Positions 26,120 through 35,204 of a stretch of 64,000 nt of DNA are shown one piece after another (position 1 is the stretch's first letter; each line of letters starts with the position of its first letter). Below the pieces are notes generated by a model, which worked only from the letters and a program-made list of their open reading frames with translations, did not search any database and was not told the DNA's origin. Source of the stretch: Cyclobacterium lianum (GTDB lineage Bacteria > Bacteroidota > Bacteroidia > Cytophagales > Cyclobacteriaceae); the NCBI RefSeq assembly GCF_900143075.1, contig NZ_FRCY01000013.1:62001-126000 (forward strand), given 5' to 3'. The translations under genes and the position numbers were made by a program.

Positions 26120-27196
26120 ATGCGCAATACATTTGGTAATGTTTTCACGATCACCACCTTTGGTGAGTCTCATGGTATGGGTCTGGGGGTAGTCATTGAT
26201 GGCTGTCCGGCCGGTATAGGCATTTCTGAGGACTTCATCCGGCAGGAGCTTCAAAGAAGAAAGCCAGGACAATCCAAAATTACCACCCAACGTAAGGAAG
26301 AGGATGAGTTTGAAATTTTGTCCGGTGTGTTTGAAGGAAAGAGCACGGGTACTCCCATAGCCATCGTCATTTACAATACCGACCAGAAAAGTAAGGATTA
26401 CTCGCATATTGCCGACAAGTTTCGACCCTCCCATGCAGATTATACCTATCACCAGAAATTTGGTGTAAGGGATTACCGTGGCGGAGGTAGGAGTAGTGCA
26501 AGGGAAACTGCTGCCCGGGTGGCGGCAGGGGCCGTAGCCAAACTGATGCTGGCACAGTATGGAATTCAGATACATGCCTATGTGAGTCAGGCAGGTCACA
26601 TACGTCTGGAAAAAAAATATACGGAATTGGATCTGGGGCAGATTGAATCCAATATGGTGCGCTGCCCGGATCCAGTCACTGCCGGGCAAATGATAGACCT
26701 GATCGATGAAACCAGAAAGAACAGAGATACCATAGGTGGGGTGGTGAGCTGCGTGGCACAGGGAGTCCCACCTGCTCTTGGTGAACCTGTATTTGACCGG
26801 CTGCATGCCGTGCTGGGACATGCCATGCTCAGTATCAATGCTGTCAAAGGTTTTGAATACGGAAGTGGTTTTGAAGGGGTGAGCATGAAAGGGTCGGAAC
26901 ACAACGATGCCTTTTACCAAAAAGACGGAAAAGTAAAAACCATCACTAATTTTTCCGGAGGAATTCAGGGCGGAATTTCGAATGGCGAAGACATTTATTT
27001 CCGTGTAGCTTTTAAACCTGTAGCCACCATCATGCAAGACCAGGAAAGTGTAAATACCAGCGGAGAAAAGACGGTGGTCAGCGGCAAAGGTCGCCATGAC
27101 CCATGCGTGGTACCCAGGGCGGTACCCATTGTGGAAGCCATGTGCGCGTTGGTACTGGCGGACCATATCCTGTTAAACCGAGCCAGCAAAATATAA
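26120..27196 (+). CDS. aroC: Chorismate synthase
   Basis: 358 residues, the usual length. The start [17 protein letters not shown] holds the first family signature; [37 protein letters not shown] with the conserved FMN-site arginines, and [20 protein letters not shown] complete the set. It converts EPSP to chorismate with reduced FMN, the last step of the shikimate pathway. Other aro genes are absent. It follows batD directly. Confidence 0.97.
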   Translation: MRNTFGNVFTITTFGESHGMGLGVVIDGCPAGIGISEDFIRQELQRRKPGQSKITTQRKEEDEFEILSGVFEGKSTGTPIAIVIYNTDQKSKDYSHIADKFRPSHADYTYHQKFGVRDYRGGGRSSARETAARVAAGAVAKLMLAQYGIQIHAYVSQAGHIRLEKKYTELDLGQIESNMVRCPDPVTAGQMIDLIDETRKNRDTIGGVVSCVAQGVPPALGEPVFDRLHAVLGHAMLSINAVKGFEYGSGFEGVSMKGSEHNDAFYQKDGKVKTITNFSGGIQGGISNGEDIYFRVAFKPVATIMQDQESVNTSGEKTVVSGKGRHDPCVVPRAVPIVEAMCALVLADHILLNRASKI

Positions 27197-27227
27197 CCAA
27201 TCACCACAACACAACCACTAACCTCTT

Positions 27228-28553
27228 ATGAAAACAAAATTACCCCTGCATACCCAAATTATCATTGGCCTTGTCCTGGGTTTACTAGTTGGTCTGGGCG
27301 TCGTCAAGATGGGCGTTTCTGCCGACTTCACCATCAATTATATCAAACCTATAGGTACCATTTTCATCAACGGACTAAAAATGATCGCCGTCCCGTTGGT
27401 ACTTGCCTCTTTGATTGTCGGCGTTTCCAATCTGGGCGACATCACCAAGCTTAGCCGTATAGGGGGTAAGACCATCGTTACCTATATCATCACCACTGCA
27501 CTGTCCGTCACCATAGGATTACTGATCGTAAACATTTTTAATCCCGGCAAAAGTCTGCCTACGGATACCAGGGATAACCTGATGAGTTTGTATGACGAAA
27601 CTGCCGGAAGCAAATCTCTGGAAGCAGAACAATTGAAGGAACAAAGTCCGCTGCAGCCGCTCGTTGACATGGTCCCTGAAAACGTTTTTCAGGCCGCTAC
27701 CGACAATGCCAGCATGCTACAGGTGGTTTTTTTCGCCATCATTGTAGGCATCGCATTGATTCAGATTCCCAAAAGCAAGGCGGAACCGGTAATCGCTTTT
27801 TTTGCAGGTTTGAATGATGTTATTATTAAAATCGTTGGATTTATCATGATTCTGGCCCCTTATGGTGTTTTTGCCCTTATGGCCTCCCTAATTGTGGAGA
27901 TCACCGGGGACAATCCTGATTCGGCTCTGGAGTTACTTCTGGCATTGCTGAAGTACAGTCTCGTAGTGTTGGGGGGGTTGTTTTTGATGATACTGCTTGT
28001 TTACCCCATGATCCTGAAACTATTTACAAAAGTCAAGTATCTGGATTTTTTTAAGGCCATCCGACCGGCCCAGCTTCTCGCCTTCACGACCAGTTCCAGC
28101 TCTGCCACCTTACCCGTGACCATGAAACAGGTAGAGGAAGAAATTGGCGTTTCTGAGGAAGTAAGCAGTTTTGTCTTGCCGTTGGGAGCGACCATCAATA
28201 TGGACGGAACAAGTCTGTATCAGGGAGTGGCGGCTGTATTTATCGCTCAGGCCCTGGGTATGGACCTGACCCTGAGCCAACAACTGTTGATAGTCATGAC
28301 TGCTACCCTGGCTTCTATCGGTACGGCAGGGGTGCCCGGAGCAGGTCTGATCATGTTGATTATCGTTTTAGAGTCGATCGGCGTGCCCGCCGCCGGCATT
28401 GCCCTTATCCTGGCACCGGACCGGATCCTGGACATGTTCAGGACCATCGTCAATGTTACCGGTGACGCCATGGTGTGCACCGTCGTGGCTTCTACCGAGG
28501 GGGAACTGCCTGAAGGACTGGTACGGAAGGCAAATCCCCTTACAGCATCCTGA
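27228..28553 (+). CDS. Dicarboxylate/amino acid:cation symporter (DAACS family)
   Basis: 441 residues with eight membrane helices and two re-entrant loops. The hairpin motif FTTSSSSATLPVTM (serine-rich) and the NMDGTSLYQGV segment in TM7 are diagnostic of the glutamate/C4-dicarboxylate transporter family. Late in the sequence GTAGVPGAGLIML forms the second re-entrant loop and APDRILDMFRTIVNVTGDAMV contains the substrate aspartate and asparagine. Glutamate, aspartate or C4 acid uptake with Na+ or H+ is expected. Single gene, 31 nt after aroC. Confidence 0.93.
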   Translation: MKTKLPLHTQIIIGLVLGLLVGLGVVKMGVSADFTINYIKPIGTIFINGLKMIAVPLVLASLIVGVSNLGDITKLSRIGGKTIVTYIITTALSVTIGLLIVNIFNPGKSLPTDTRDNLMSLYDETAGSKSLEAEQLKEQSPLQPLVDMVPENVFQAATDNASMLQVVFFAIIVGIALIQIPKSKAEPVIAFFAGLNDVIIKIVGFIMILAPYGVFALMASLIVEITGDNPDSALELLLALLKYSLVVLGGLFLMILLVYPMILKLFTKVKYLDFFKAIRPAQLLAFTTSSSSATLPVTMKQVEEEIGVSEEVSSFVLPLGATINMDGTSLYQGVAAVFIAQALGMDLTLSQQLLIVMTATLASIGTAGVPGAGLIMLIIVLESIGVPAAGIALILAPDRILDMFRTIVNVTGDAMVCTVVASTEGELPEGLVRKANPLTAS

Positions 28554-28645
28554 TAGGAGAAATAGCGCGAATTGGTCTTTATCCGAACCATCAACGAATC
28601 CCTGGCGTTTACTTAAAAAATAATGCATATTTAAATATTACACCA

Positions 28646-29227
28646 ATGTTAGAAGCAGAAAAAAAGCCGGTTCATCTGTACATGGAAGCCAACCCCAATC
28701 CCAACTCATTGAAGTTTGTAGCCAATTTCATGTTGGCGGACGAGGGGGTTAGTTTTGATTTCCCGGATGAAAGAAGTGCTGAAAATGCGCCCCTGGCGAA
28801 GGAATTATTTAATTTTGCAGCAGTAGAAAGGGTTTTTATTGCATCAAATTTTGTCACCGTTACCAAGAAGAATGAGGTTCCCTGGGAAGATATTCAGGAA
28901 CATATCCGGAATCATATCAAGGAATTTTTGTCATCCGGCAAGCAACCTATTGCTCCCCAGCTTGACCAGGATCCGCTCTTTGACGAGAATGACAGTGAGA
29001 CGGTAAAGAAAATAAAGGGTATTCTGGACGAATACATCCGCCCTGCGGTAGAACAAGACGGAGGAGCCATTGTGTTTCATAGTTTTCAGGACGGTATCGT
29101 CAAAGTATTGCTTCAGGGAGCCTGCTCCGGCTGTCCCTCCAGCACCATCACCCTGAAAGCCGGAATCGAGAATTTGCTGACCGGAATGCTGGAAGAGGTC
29201 AAAGGCGTAGAGGCTGAAGGGGTGTAA
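28646..29227 (+). CDS. Nfu-type iron-sulfur cluster scaffold
   Basis: 193 residues. An N-terminal Nfu_N domain (MEANPNPNSLKFVANFML, about residues 12-100) is followed by a NifU C-terminal domain (YIRPAVEQDGGAIVFH, then GACSGCPSST with the CxxC cluster ligands near residue 168). Such proteins deliver 4Fe-4S clusters to apo-enzymes in the cytoplasm. IspH, which needs such a cluster, is encoded 5 kb away. Downstream, the DUF3810 gene starts after 21 nt and may be cotranscribed. Confidence 0.94.
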   Translation: MLEAEKKPVHLYMEANPNPNSLKFVANFMLADEGVSFDFPDERSAENAPLAKELFNFAAVERVFIASNFVTVTKKNEVPWEDIQEHIRNHIKEFLSSGKQPIAPQLDQDPLFDENDSETVKKIKGILDEYIRPAVEQDGGAIVFHSFQDGIVKVLLQGACSGCPSSTITLKAGIENLLTGMLEEVKGVEAEGV

Positions 29228-29248
29228 AATCTTTTCCATTCAACATCC

Positions 29249-30325
29249 ATGGTTTTGAGCCGATGGTTAGGTGCGACCCTGGGCCTGTTTGCGCTGTTCG
29301 TGCGTCTGGTATGCCAGAAATTCCCCTCATTTACCGAAAAATGGTATGCCAAGGGATTTTACCCGCTCATAAGAGGCATATTAGATTATACCATTAACCT
29401 GCTACCCTTTCCGGCAGTTTATCTGATCATTGCTGCTTTGTTGGGATGGGGTTACCTGTTTCTAAAGGGTCTGTTCAGGAGCAATTGCGGTTTTGCGCAA
29501 AAATTAAAAACCTTGCTCAGGTCTGTGCTTAACTTTTCTGGCTGGCTGATTTTTTTCTTTCTTTTTCTCTGGGGTTTAAACTATTACCGGATACCACTTT
29601 ACCAGCAGCTTTCACTTCAGGCCAAGCCAATAGGTCAGCGGGTATTATTGGCGGAAATGCAAGATACTCAGAAAAAGCTTTTGCAGATCAGGAATCGTAT
29701 TCAGCCGGACAGCCTGGCGTTGGTCAGGTCATCAAAGTTTTTTGTCAGGAAGGAAACGCTCAGAAAGGAAATGAAGCAGCTGCTTTCAGGCCTGGGCTAT
29801 TCCTGGAGAGGGAGGCCTACCGTCAAACAGCTTTATCCCGCCGGCACCATGAGAAAGATGGGAATTTTCGGGATCTATTTGCCTTTTTCCGGGGAGGGTT
29901 ACCTGGACCCCTCCCTTCATCCCGTGGAAAAAAGCTTTACCCTGGCTCATGAACTTGCCCATGGATTTGGTGTTACAGATGAGGGGGAAGCCAATTTTGT
30001 GGCATGGCTGGTTTGTTCTGAAAGTAAAGATTCTTTTTTGAATTATGTGGGTGAGCTGAAACTTTTCAGGTACCAGCTCAGAGATTTGCAGAAAATGGAT
30101 GCGGAGGCTTACAAAGCGTTTGTGGGTGCAATGCATCCTTCAATTAAAGCGGATATCCTCGACATTCAACGGTCAAATCTTGAAATCAGACCTTATTTTT
30201 TAGAATTGAGTAGAAAGTCCAACGACCTGTACCTCAAATCGCAGGGGGTCAGGGCCGGCGTGGCGAGTTATGCGCAGTTGCCCATGTTGGTTTTTGCCTG
30301 GAAATCCGGAAAAAATCAAAATTGA
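29249..30325 (+). CDS. DUF3810 membrane protein with zinc-metallopeptidase motif
   Basis: 358 residues. Two or three membrane segments fill the first 120 residues (including FPAVYLIIAALLGWGYLFL and GWLIFFFLFLWGLNYY), followed by a soluble part. FTLAHELAHGFGVTDEGEANF contains HExxH (H234, E235, H238) and a downstream glutamate in EGEAN, the gluzincin arrangement. DUF3810 is a Bacteroidota family of presumed membrane proteases without established substrate. It is cotranscribed with nfu and convergent with the histidine kinase (25 nt gap). Confidence 0.87.
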   Translation: MVLSRWLGATLGLFALFVRLVCQKFPSFTEKWYAKGFYPLIRGILDYTINLLPFPAVYLIIAALLGWGYLFLKGLFRSNCGFAQKLKTLLRSVLNFSGWLIFFFLFLWGLNYYRIPLYQQLSLQAKPIGQRVLLAEMQDTQKKLLQIRNRIQPDSLALVRSSKFFVRKETLRKEMKQLLSGLGYSWRGRPTVKQLYPAGTMRKMGIFGIYLPFSGEGYLDPSLHPVEKSFTLAHELAHGFGVTDEGEANFVAWLVCSESKDSFLNYVGELKLFRYQLRDLQKMDAEAYKAFVGAMHPSIKADILDIQRSNLEIRPYFLELSRKSNDLYLKSQGVRAGVASYAQLPMLVFAWKSGKNQN

Positions 30326-30349
30326 TAACAAAGTATTTTTTTTCTCCAT

Positions 30350-31669
30350 TCAGTCCAATCCGTTCGGAATAGTCAGGACGAAAACAGAACCGTTGTTCTC
30401 CTTACTTTTCACTTCGATCTGCCCCCCTAGTTTATGGGCATTCTGAAAGCACAAGTGCAAACCCATTCCTGTTCCTTTTTCCTGTGCCGTACCATAGGTA
30501 GATTTGATATCCTGTTCGAAAATTTTTTGTAGCCGCTCCTCCGATATGCCAATTCCATTATCTTGAATGGAGATATTCACCCATTTACCCGAACCATTGA
30601 CTTCAACGGTAACGGTTCCTCCGCTAGGGGTAAATTTGATGGCATTCTGGACCAGATTTCTGTAAATCAGCAGCAGCCGGTCGGTCTCGATTTTTACCAA
30701 CGGGTCTTTTTTATAGGTCAGGTCTATAGTAATTTGTTTCTGTCTGGCGATTGCCCGGAATATTTCCGTGGTATCTTCCAGCAGTGATTTCAATCGGATT
30801 TCCTTTACCCTCATGGATTGGCTTTTCAATTCAAAAGAAGACCAATCCAGTATATTTTCCATCATGCTATACGTTCTGCTCGTAATTTTCAACAATTCCT
30901 CGTGCAAAAATTCTACCTCATCTGGAGGCAGGTCGCCGTTTTTCATTAGCTCCAGCGTCTGCATAATGGATTGGAGCGGGTTTTTGAGATCGTGAGAAAT
31001 GATGGTAATGATTTTATCCTTTTGAGCACTCGTCTTGGTCAGGCTTCGATTTAGCTGGATCAATTCATTGGTTTTTTCCTTTACTTTGTTTTTCTGACTG
31101 CGGTAGAATTTTTTGAGCGTACTTACCAGGATGGTAATACCTGCCAGAGCGGTCAGGTAAGTGAGTATATGGTCCAAAAAAATGAGTTCGTTGCTACTGT
31201 ACATCTCAGGTATCCAGTCATCGTGAAAAATACCGACATAGTACAGCGTGAAAAAGAAGAGTCCATTCACCATTGTCCAAAACACAAGGCCACCACGGGT
31301 AGAAATACTCAGAATTACCAGATGGGCCAGTAATAGGATATAGATGGTGGGTCCCTGAATGCCGTCATTATAGAAAAATCCGAGCGACATAATCGGGTAA
31401 ATTGACAGTCCGAAAATAAAGTAGGCCAGCTTATACTTGTTTTTCTTTCGGAGGAGGTAATAACAAAACGATAGTTCGGCGGCAACAAAAAGGGAAAGTC
31501 CCAGCAAAATCGGATTGCCGATAATCAGATTAAAAAGGGCCAGCAAGAGGATAAACAGAAAAACAATCACCAGTGTGGCATTGAATATTTGTTTTTCCAT
31601 TACCGGGTTCTTCTCCCAGAAGAACAGATGCTTTACTTGTTTTTTTATGTTTTCCAATAAACTCCCCAC
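30350..31669 (-). CDS. Orphan sensor histidine kinase with six-helix membrane sensor
   Basis: 439 residues. About six membrane helices occupy residues 28-185 without a large periplasmic loop, suggesting it senses a membrane or small-molecule cue. A coiled coil leads to the HisKA domain with phospho-acceptor H226 (IISHDLKNPLQ). The HATPase domain has N-box NLVQNAIKFTPSGG, G1 DNGIGIS and G2 GTGMGLHLC. There is no response regulator in the window. It follows the adenine deaminase gene after 12 nt on the same strand, so the two are likely one transcript. Confidence 0.92.
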   Translation of the reverse strand: MGSLLENIKKQVKHLFFWEKNPVMEKQIFNATLVIVFLFILLLALFNLIIGNPILLGLSLFVAAELSFCYYLLRKKNKYKLAYFIFGLSIYPIMSLGFFYNDGIQGPTIYILLLAHLVILSISTRGGLVFWTMVNGLFFFTLYYVGIFHDDWIPEMYSSNELIFLDHILTYLTALAGITILVSTLKKFYRSQKNKVKEKTNELIQLNRSLTKTSAQKDKIITIISHDLKNPLQSIMQTLELMKNGDLPPDEVEFLHEELLKITSRTYSMMENILDWSSFELKSQSMRVKEIRLKSLLEDTTEIFRAIARQKQITIDLTYKKDPLVKIETDRLLLIYRNLVQNAIKFTPSGGTVTVEVNGSGKWVNISIQDNGIGISEERLQKIFEQDIKSTYGTAQEKGTGMGLHLCFQNAHKLGGQIEVKSKENNGSVFVLTIPNGLD

Positions 31670-31681
31670 CCTTAGCTGGAT

Positions 31682-33337
31682 TTAATTAATGGTATTGCTC
31701 TTGTTTTCGAAAAGAGATACAAATTGAAAAGTATTTCCATCAAAAAGCCCCTTGTCGCTTATCTTGATCTGAGGAATGACCAGTAATGCCATAAAGCTTA
31801 AGGTCATAAATGGTGATTGAAGTGTAGCCCCCATCTCTTTGGCCATTTTATCCAGCATGGTATATTTTCGGGCGACTTCAAACGCGTCATCATGGCTCAT
31901 CAGTCCGGCCACGGGCAGAGGCAGTATGCATTCCCTGCCTGCAGAAGCGGCCGACAAACCCCCTTGCTTACTGATAATCAGGTTGGCTGCTCTGATCATT
32001 GTCTCGTCCGAGCATCCTACTACGATAAGATTGTGAGAATCATGGGCCACAGAGGATGCTATGGCTCCCTGCGTTAAACCAAAACCTTTGATCAGCGCAA
32101 CCTGAGGTTTTACATGGGGCTCGTAGCGGTTTATTACGGCAATCTTCAATATATCTCTGGACGTATCTGCCATTACCTTTCCCCCCTCGGTCTTTACCTC
32201 TGCAGATAGTGTTTTGGTAATCAATTGCCGGTCCAGCGCCTGAATAATTCTTGCGGGACCGTTTTCGCTTTTGATTTCAAATGCGTCATCGGTAAGAAGG
32301 CCGGTATTGAAATGGTTGATGGGCTGACAACTGACTTTTTGTATTTTAGAGATCCCCAAATCTGCGGCGAGCTTCCCGTCGATATAAGTTTGTCTGGGGA
32401 TGAAGTCTGTCAGATTACCTACGATGATAAAATCCGCCGGGTCGCCTTCCTTCATCAAGCCAACATCGAGGCCATAATGCGTTACTGGTGTGATACAGGC
32501 GGCACGTAATACATCAAAAAGATCTTTACCCAATGCTATTGCCCTTGCGACCAGTTGATTGATATGCCCTTCCAGCAAACTGTCCGGATGTTTGTCATCA
32601 GCGCAAAACATCAGTTGACGGGGTGATTCGTCCATCAGGTCGATCAGCGCATCAAAATTTCTTGCGGCACTACCTTCCCTGATGGCTACCTTCATGCCGC
32701 AGGCAATTTTATCCCGCCCCTCTTCCATGCTCATGCACTCGTGGTCGGTGGATATACCCGCTGCAGCATATCTGGCGGCATCTTTTCCCTTCAGGCCAGG
32801 GGCATGGCCGTCTACCGGCTTCCCATAGTTCCTGGCCAGCTCAATTTTTTCCATCACCTTTTTTTCTCCTGCCAGCACTCCCGGCCAATTCATCATTTCT
32901 GCCAGGTAAGAAATACCTTTTTCTTCAAACAGATGAGCTATATCCGAGGGACTAATCGTAGCTCCTGCCGTCTCGAAGGGAGTAGCCGGAACGCAGGATG
33001 GAGCGCCGAAAAAGAATTTAAATCCAGTCTGTTTGCCATTTTTCACCATAAAATCTATGCCCTGAACCCCGCAGACATTGGCAATTTCATGGGGGTCTGA
33101 GACTGTGGCTACCGTGCCATGTAACACCGCCAGTCTGGCAAACTCTGATGGAACAAGCAGCGAGGACTCGATGTGTACATGGGCATCGATAAAGCCGGGG
33201 AGCAAATAATGCTTCGGTGCACTGTTTATCCGTTTAACAGATTTAATTCTTTTGTTGCTGATTTGAATTTCAGCAGGGAAAATGTCCCTGTTTTGAATAT
33301 CTACGTACTGTCCCCTTACGCTGAAAGCTGTTGTCAT
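31682..33337 (-). CDS. ade: Adenine deaminase
   Basis: 551 residues of the amidohydrolase fold in the Ade layout. Metal ligands: GFIDAHVHIESS (HxH), SDPHEIANVCG, DGHAPGLKGKD, STDHECMS and ADDKHPD, all as in bacterial Ade. The C-terminal domain has SVAHDSHNLIVVGCSDE. It converts adenine to hypoxanthine in purine salvage. Directly upstream of, and probably cotranscribed with, the orphan histidine kinase, which is an unusual partner. Confidence 0.95.
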   Translation of the reverse strand: MTTAFSVRGQYVDIQNRDIFPAEIQISNKRIKSVKRINSAPKHYLLPGFIDAHVHIESSLLVPSEFARLAVLHGTVATVSDPHEIANVCGVQGIDFMVKNGKQTGFKFFFGAPSCVPATPFETAGATISPSDIAHLFEEKGISYLAEMMNWPGVLAGEKKVMEKIELARNYGKPVDGHAPGLKGKDAARYAAAGISTDHECMSMEEGRDKIACGMKVAIREGSAARNFDALIDLMDESPRQLMFCADDKHPDSLLEGHINQLVARAIALGKDLFDVLRAACITPVTHYGLDVGLMKEGDPADFIIVGNLTDFIPRQTYIDGKLAADLGISKIQKVSCQPINHFNTGLLTDDAFEIKSENGPARIIQALDRQLITKTLSAEVKTEGGKVMADTSRDILKIAVINRYEPHVKPQVALIKGFGLTQGAIASSVAHDSHNLIVVGCSDETMIRAANLIISKQGGLSAASAGRECILPLPVAGLMSHDDAFEVARKYTMLDKMAKEMGATLQSPFMTLSFMALLVIPQIKISDKGLFDGNTFQFVSLFENKSNTIN

Positions 33338-33442
33338 TAATTTGAGAAAAGATTAAATAATGCAAATGCTGTTTTATCCCTGCCAGAAATGAATAAAAAC
33401 CAATTCAAATAGGTCCGCTGCAAAGAATAGTCATAAATATAC

Positions 33443-33450
33443 TATATTTG
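33443..33450 (+). promoter_or_regulatory. -7 element TATATTTG upstream of cmk
   Basis: Exact TANNTTTG match, 39 nt before the cmk ATG at 33490. The -33 TTG is not clear. Confidence 0.6.
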
Positions 33451-33489
33451 CGTCTGAAAAGGAAAGGGGGCATCAACTCATTTTTTTTA

Positions 33490-34167
33490 ATGAAAAAAAT
33501 AATCATTGCCATTGACGGATATTCGGGATGTGGTAAAAGTACTACGGCCAAAGCCGTCGCCAGGGCTTTAGGATACACCTATCTGGATTCGGGTGCCATG
33601 TACAGGGCAGTGACCTTGTATTTTTTACAGCATTTCATCAACCCGGACGTACCAAAAGATGTAAAGCGAGGCCTTCAATCTCTGGATATTTCCTTCCACA
33701 ATGACAACTCAAATGGTATCCAGCAGGTTTATTTGAACGGGATCAATGTTGAGGAGGAAATCAGGGGAATGCAGGTCTCCTCTAAAGTCAGTGAAATCAG
33801 TAAGTTGGGAGAGGTGAGAAAGGCCATGGTAGAAAAGCAGAGAAAACTGGGGAAAAAGAAGGGAATTGTCATGGATGGCAGGGATATTGGTACAGTTGTG
33901 TTTCCGGAGGCGGAGTTAAAGGTTTTTATGACAGCCGATACGACCATAAGAGCAGAGCGCAGACAAAAGGAGCTTCTGGAAAAGGGCGAAATGCTCAGTT
34001 TGAATGAAGTGAAGGAAAATCTTGAGAGGAGAGATGCTATAGATACCAAAAGAGAGGTCAGCCCACTGCTCAAAGCAAGCGATGCGATAGAAATGGATAC
34101 GAGCTACCTTGATTTTGAGGAGCAGGTTTCGACAATAATTGAATTGGCTAAGGAGAGAATGAATTAG
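33490..34167 (+). CDS. cmk: Cytidylate kinase
   Basis: About 225 residues from the ATG at 33490 (MKKIIIAIDGYSGCGKST). P-loop GYSGCGKST, then LDSGAMYRAVTLYFL and VMDGRDIGTVVFPEA, both CMP-kinase signatures; the C-terminal DTSYLDFEEQV is the usual end. It phosphorylates CMP and dCMP. An upstream TTG at 33448 lies inside the promoter element and is rejected. ispH begins 4 nt after the stop, so the pair is one operon. Confidence 0.95.
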   Translation: MKKIIIAIDGYSGCGKSTTAKAVARALGYTYLDSGAMYRAVTLYFLQHFINPDVPKDVKRGLQSLDISFHNDNSNGIQQVYLNGINVEEEIRGMQVSSKVSEISKLGEVRKAMVEKQRKLGKKKGIVMDGRDIGTVVFPEAELKVFMTADTTIRAERRQKELLEKGEMLSLNEVKENLERRDAIDTKREVSPLLKASDAIEMDTSYLDFEEQVSTIIELAKERMN

Positions 34168-34171
34168 TTTT

Positions 34172-35074
34172 ATGGAAGTTACGATTGATAAAAATTCAGG
34201 ATATTGTTTTGGAGTAGAATATGCCATCCAGATGGCAGAGGACGAAATGGCCAATAACCAAAAGTTGTATTGTCTGGGAGATATCGTCCATAATGACATG
34301 GAAGTAAAGCGCCTCAGCGAGAAAGGTCTGGTGGTGATAGATCGCGATGATCTTCGTTGTCTGCACGACTGCAAGGTATTGATCCGTGCGCATGGAGAGC
34401 CGCCCGAAACCTACCGCACTGCTATAAAAAATAATATAGAGTTGATTGATGCTTCTTGTCCGGTGGTACTAAAATTACAGCACAGGGTAAAAGCTGCCTT
34501 TGATAAAATGGAGAAACAGGAAGGACAAATCGTCATTTACGGCAAGAAGGGGCACGCGGAGGTGATCGGACTTAGCGGACAAACCCTGGAGAAAGCCATT
34601 GTTGTAATGGAGGATTCAGATCTGGATCAAATAGACTTTTCCAAACCGATTACTTTGTTTAGTCAGACGACTAAAAGTACCAAAGGTTTTTATGCACTGA
34701 AGGAAAAAATCGAGGAGAAGATAGCCTCGGAAAAAGGCAGTCTGCAGGAGATGGATTTTAATGCCAATGACTCTATATGCAGGCAGGTTTCCAACAGGGA
34801 ACCGCAACTTCGAAAATTTTCGCAGGAAAAAGATGTAATATTCTTTGTTTCCGGCAAAAAAAGTTCCAATGGGAAAGCACTCTACCAGGTATGCAGGGGA
34901 GTAAATTCCAGAAGTTATTTTGTAGAAAATGAGTTTGATATTGATCCGGATTGGTTAGAGCCGGACGACAATATTGGAATTTGCGGTGCCACTTCTACAC
35001 CAATGTGGTTGATGGAACAGGTCCGCGACTACCTGCTTTCCCTGGACAAAAACCCGGTTGGTGCGAGCCAATAA
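34172..35074 (+). CDS. ispH: 4-hydroxy-3-methylbut-2-enyl diphosphate reductase
   Basis: 300 residues. The three 4Fe-4S ligands are present: C12 (GYCFGV), the cysteine in DASCPVV near residue 97, and the one in NDSICRQV near 208. IRAHGEPP and GKKGHAEVIG supply substrate histidines, and GATSTPMWLMEQV closes the fold. It makes IPP and DMAPP, the precursors for the carotenoids encoded at the left end of the window and for quinones. In operon with cmk. Confidence 0.95.
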   Translation: MEVTIDKNSGYCFGVEYAIQMAEDEMANNQKLYCLGDIVHNDMEVKRLSEKGLVVIDRDDLRCLHDCKVLIRAHGEPPETYRTAIKNNIELIDASCPVVLKLQHRVKAAFDKMEKQEGQIVIYGKKGHAEVIGLSGQTLEKAIVVMEDSDLDQIDFSKPITLFSQTTKSTKGFYALKEKIEEKIASEKGSLQEMDFNANDSICRQVSNREPQLRKFSQEKDVIFFVSGKKSSNGKALYQVCRGVNSRSYFVENEFDIDPDWLEPDDNIGICGATSTPMWLMEQVRDYLLSLDKNPVGASQ

Positions 35075-35156
35075 AACCAGCGTGCCTGGGAAACCGTTTC
35101 GTTTAAAATTTGCTAAATAATCACGGAATTAGCTTCTTAAAACTAATGTAATTTAT

Positions 35157-35164
35157 TAGATTTG
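35157..35164 (+). promoter_or_regulatory. -7 element TAGATTTG of the nqr operon
   Basis: Exact TANNTTTG match about 40 nt before the nqrA ATG; the matching -33 region reads TTC rather than TTG at a 20-nt distance (35134-35136). Confidence 0.6.
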
Positions 35165-35204
35165 AGGCGTTTTTCAAAGGATCACATAGTTTCAAAAATT
35201 AAAT

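Noticed and set aside
26084-27166. 360-codon minus-strand ORF opposite aroC
   Set aside because: Antisense shadow of chorismate synthase, whose motifs are complete.
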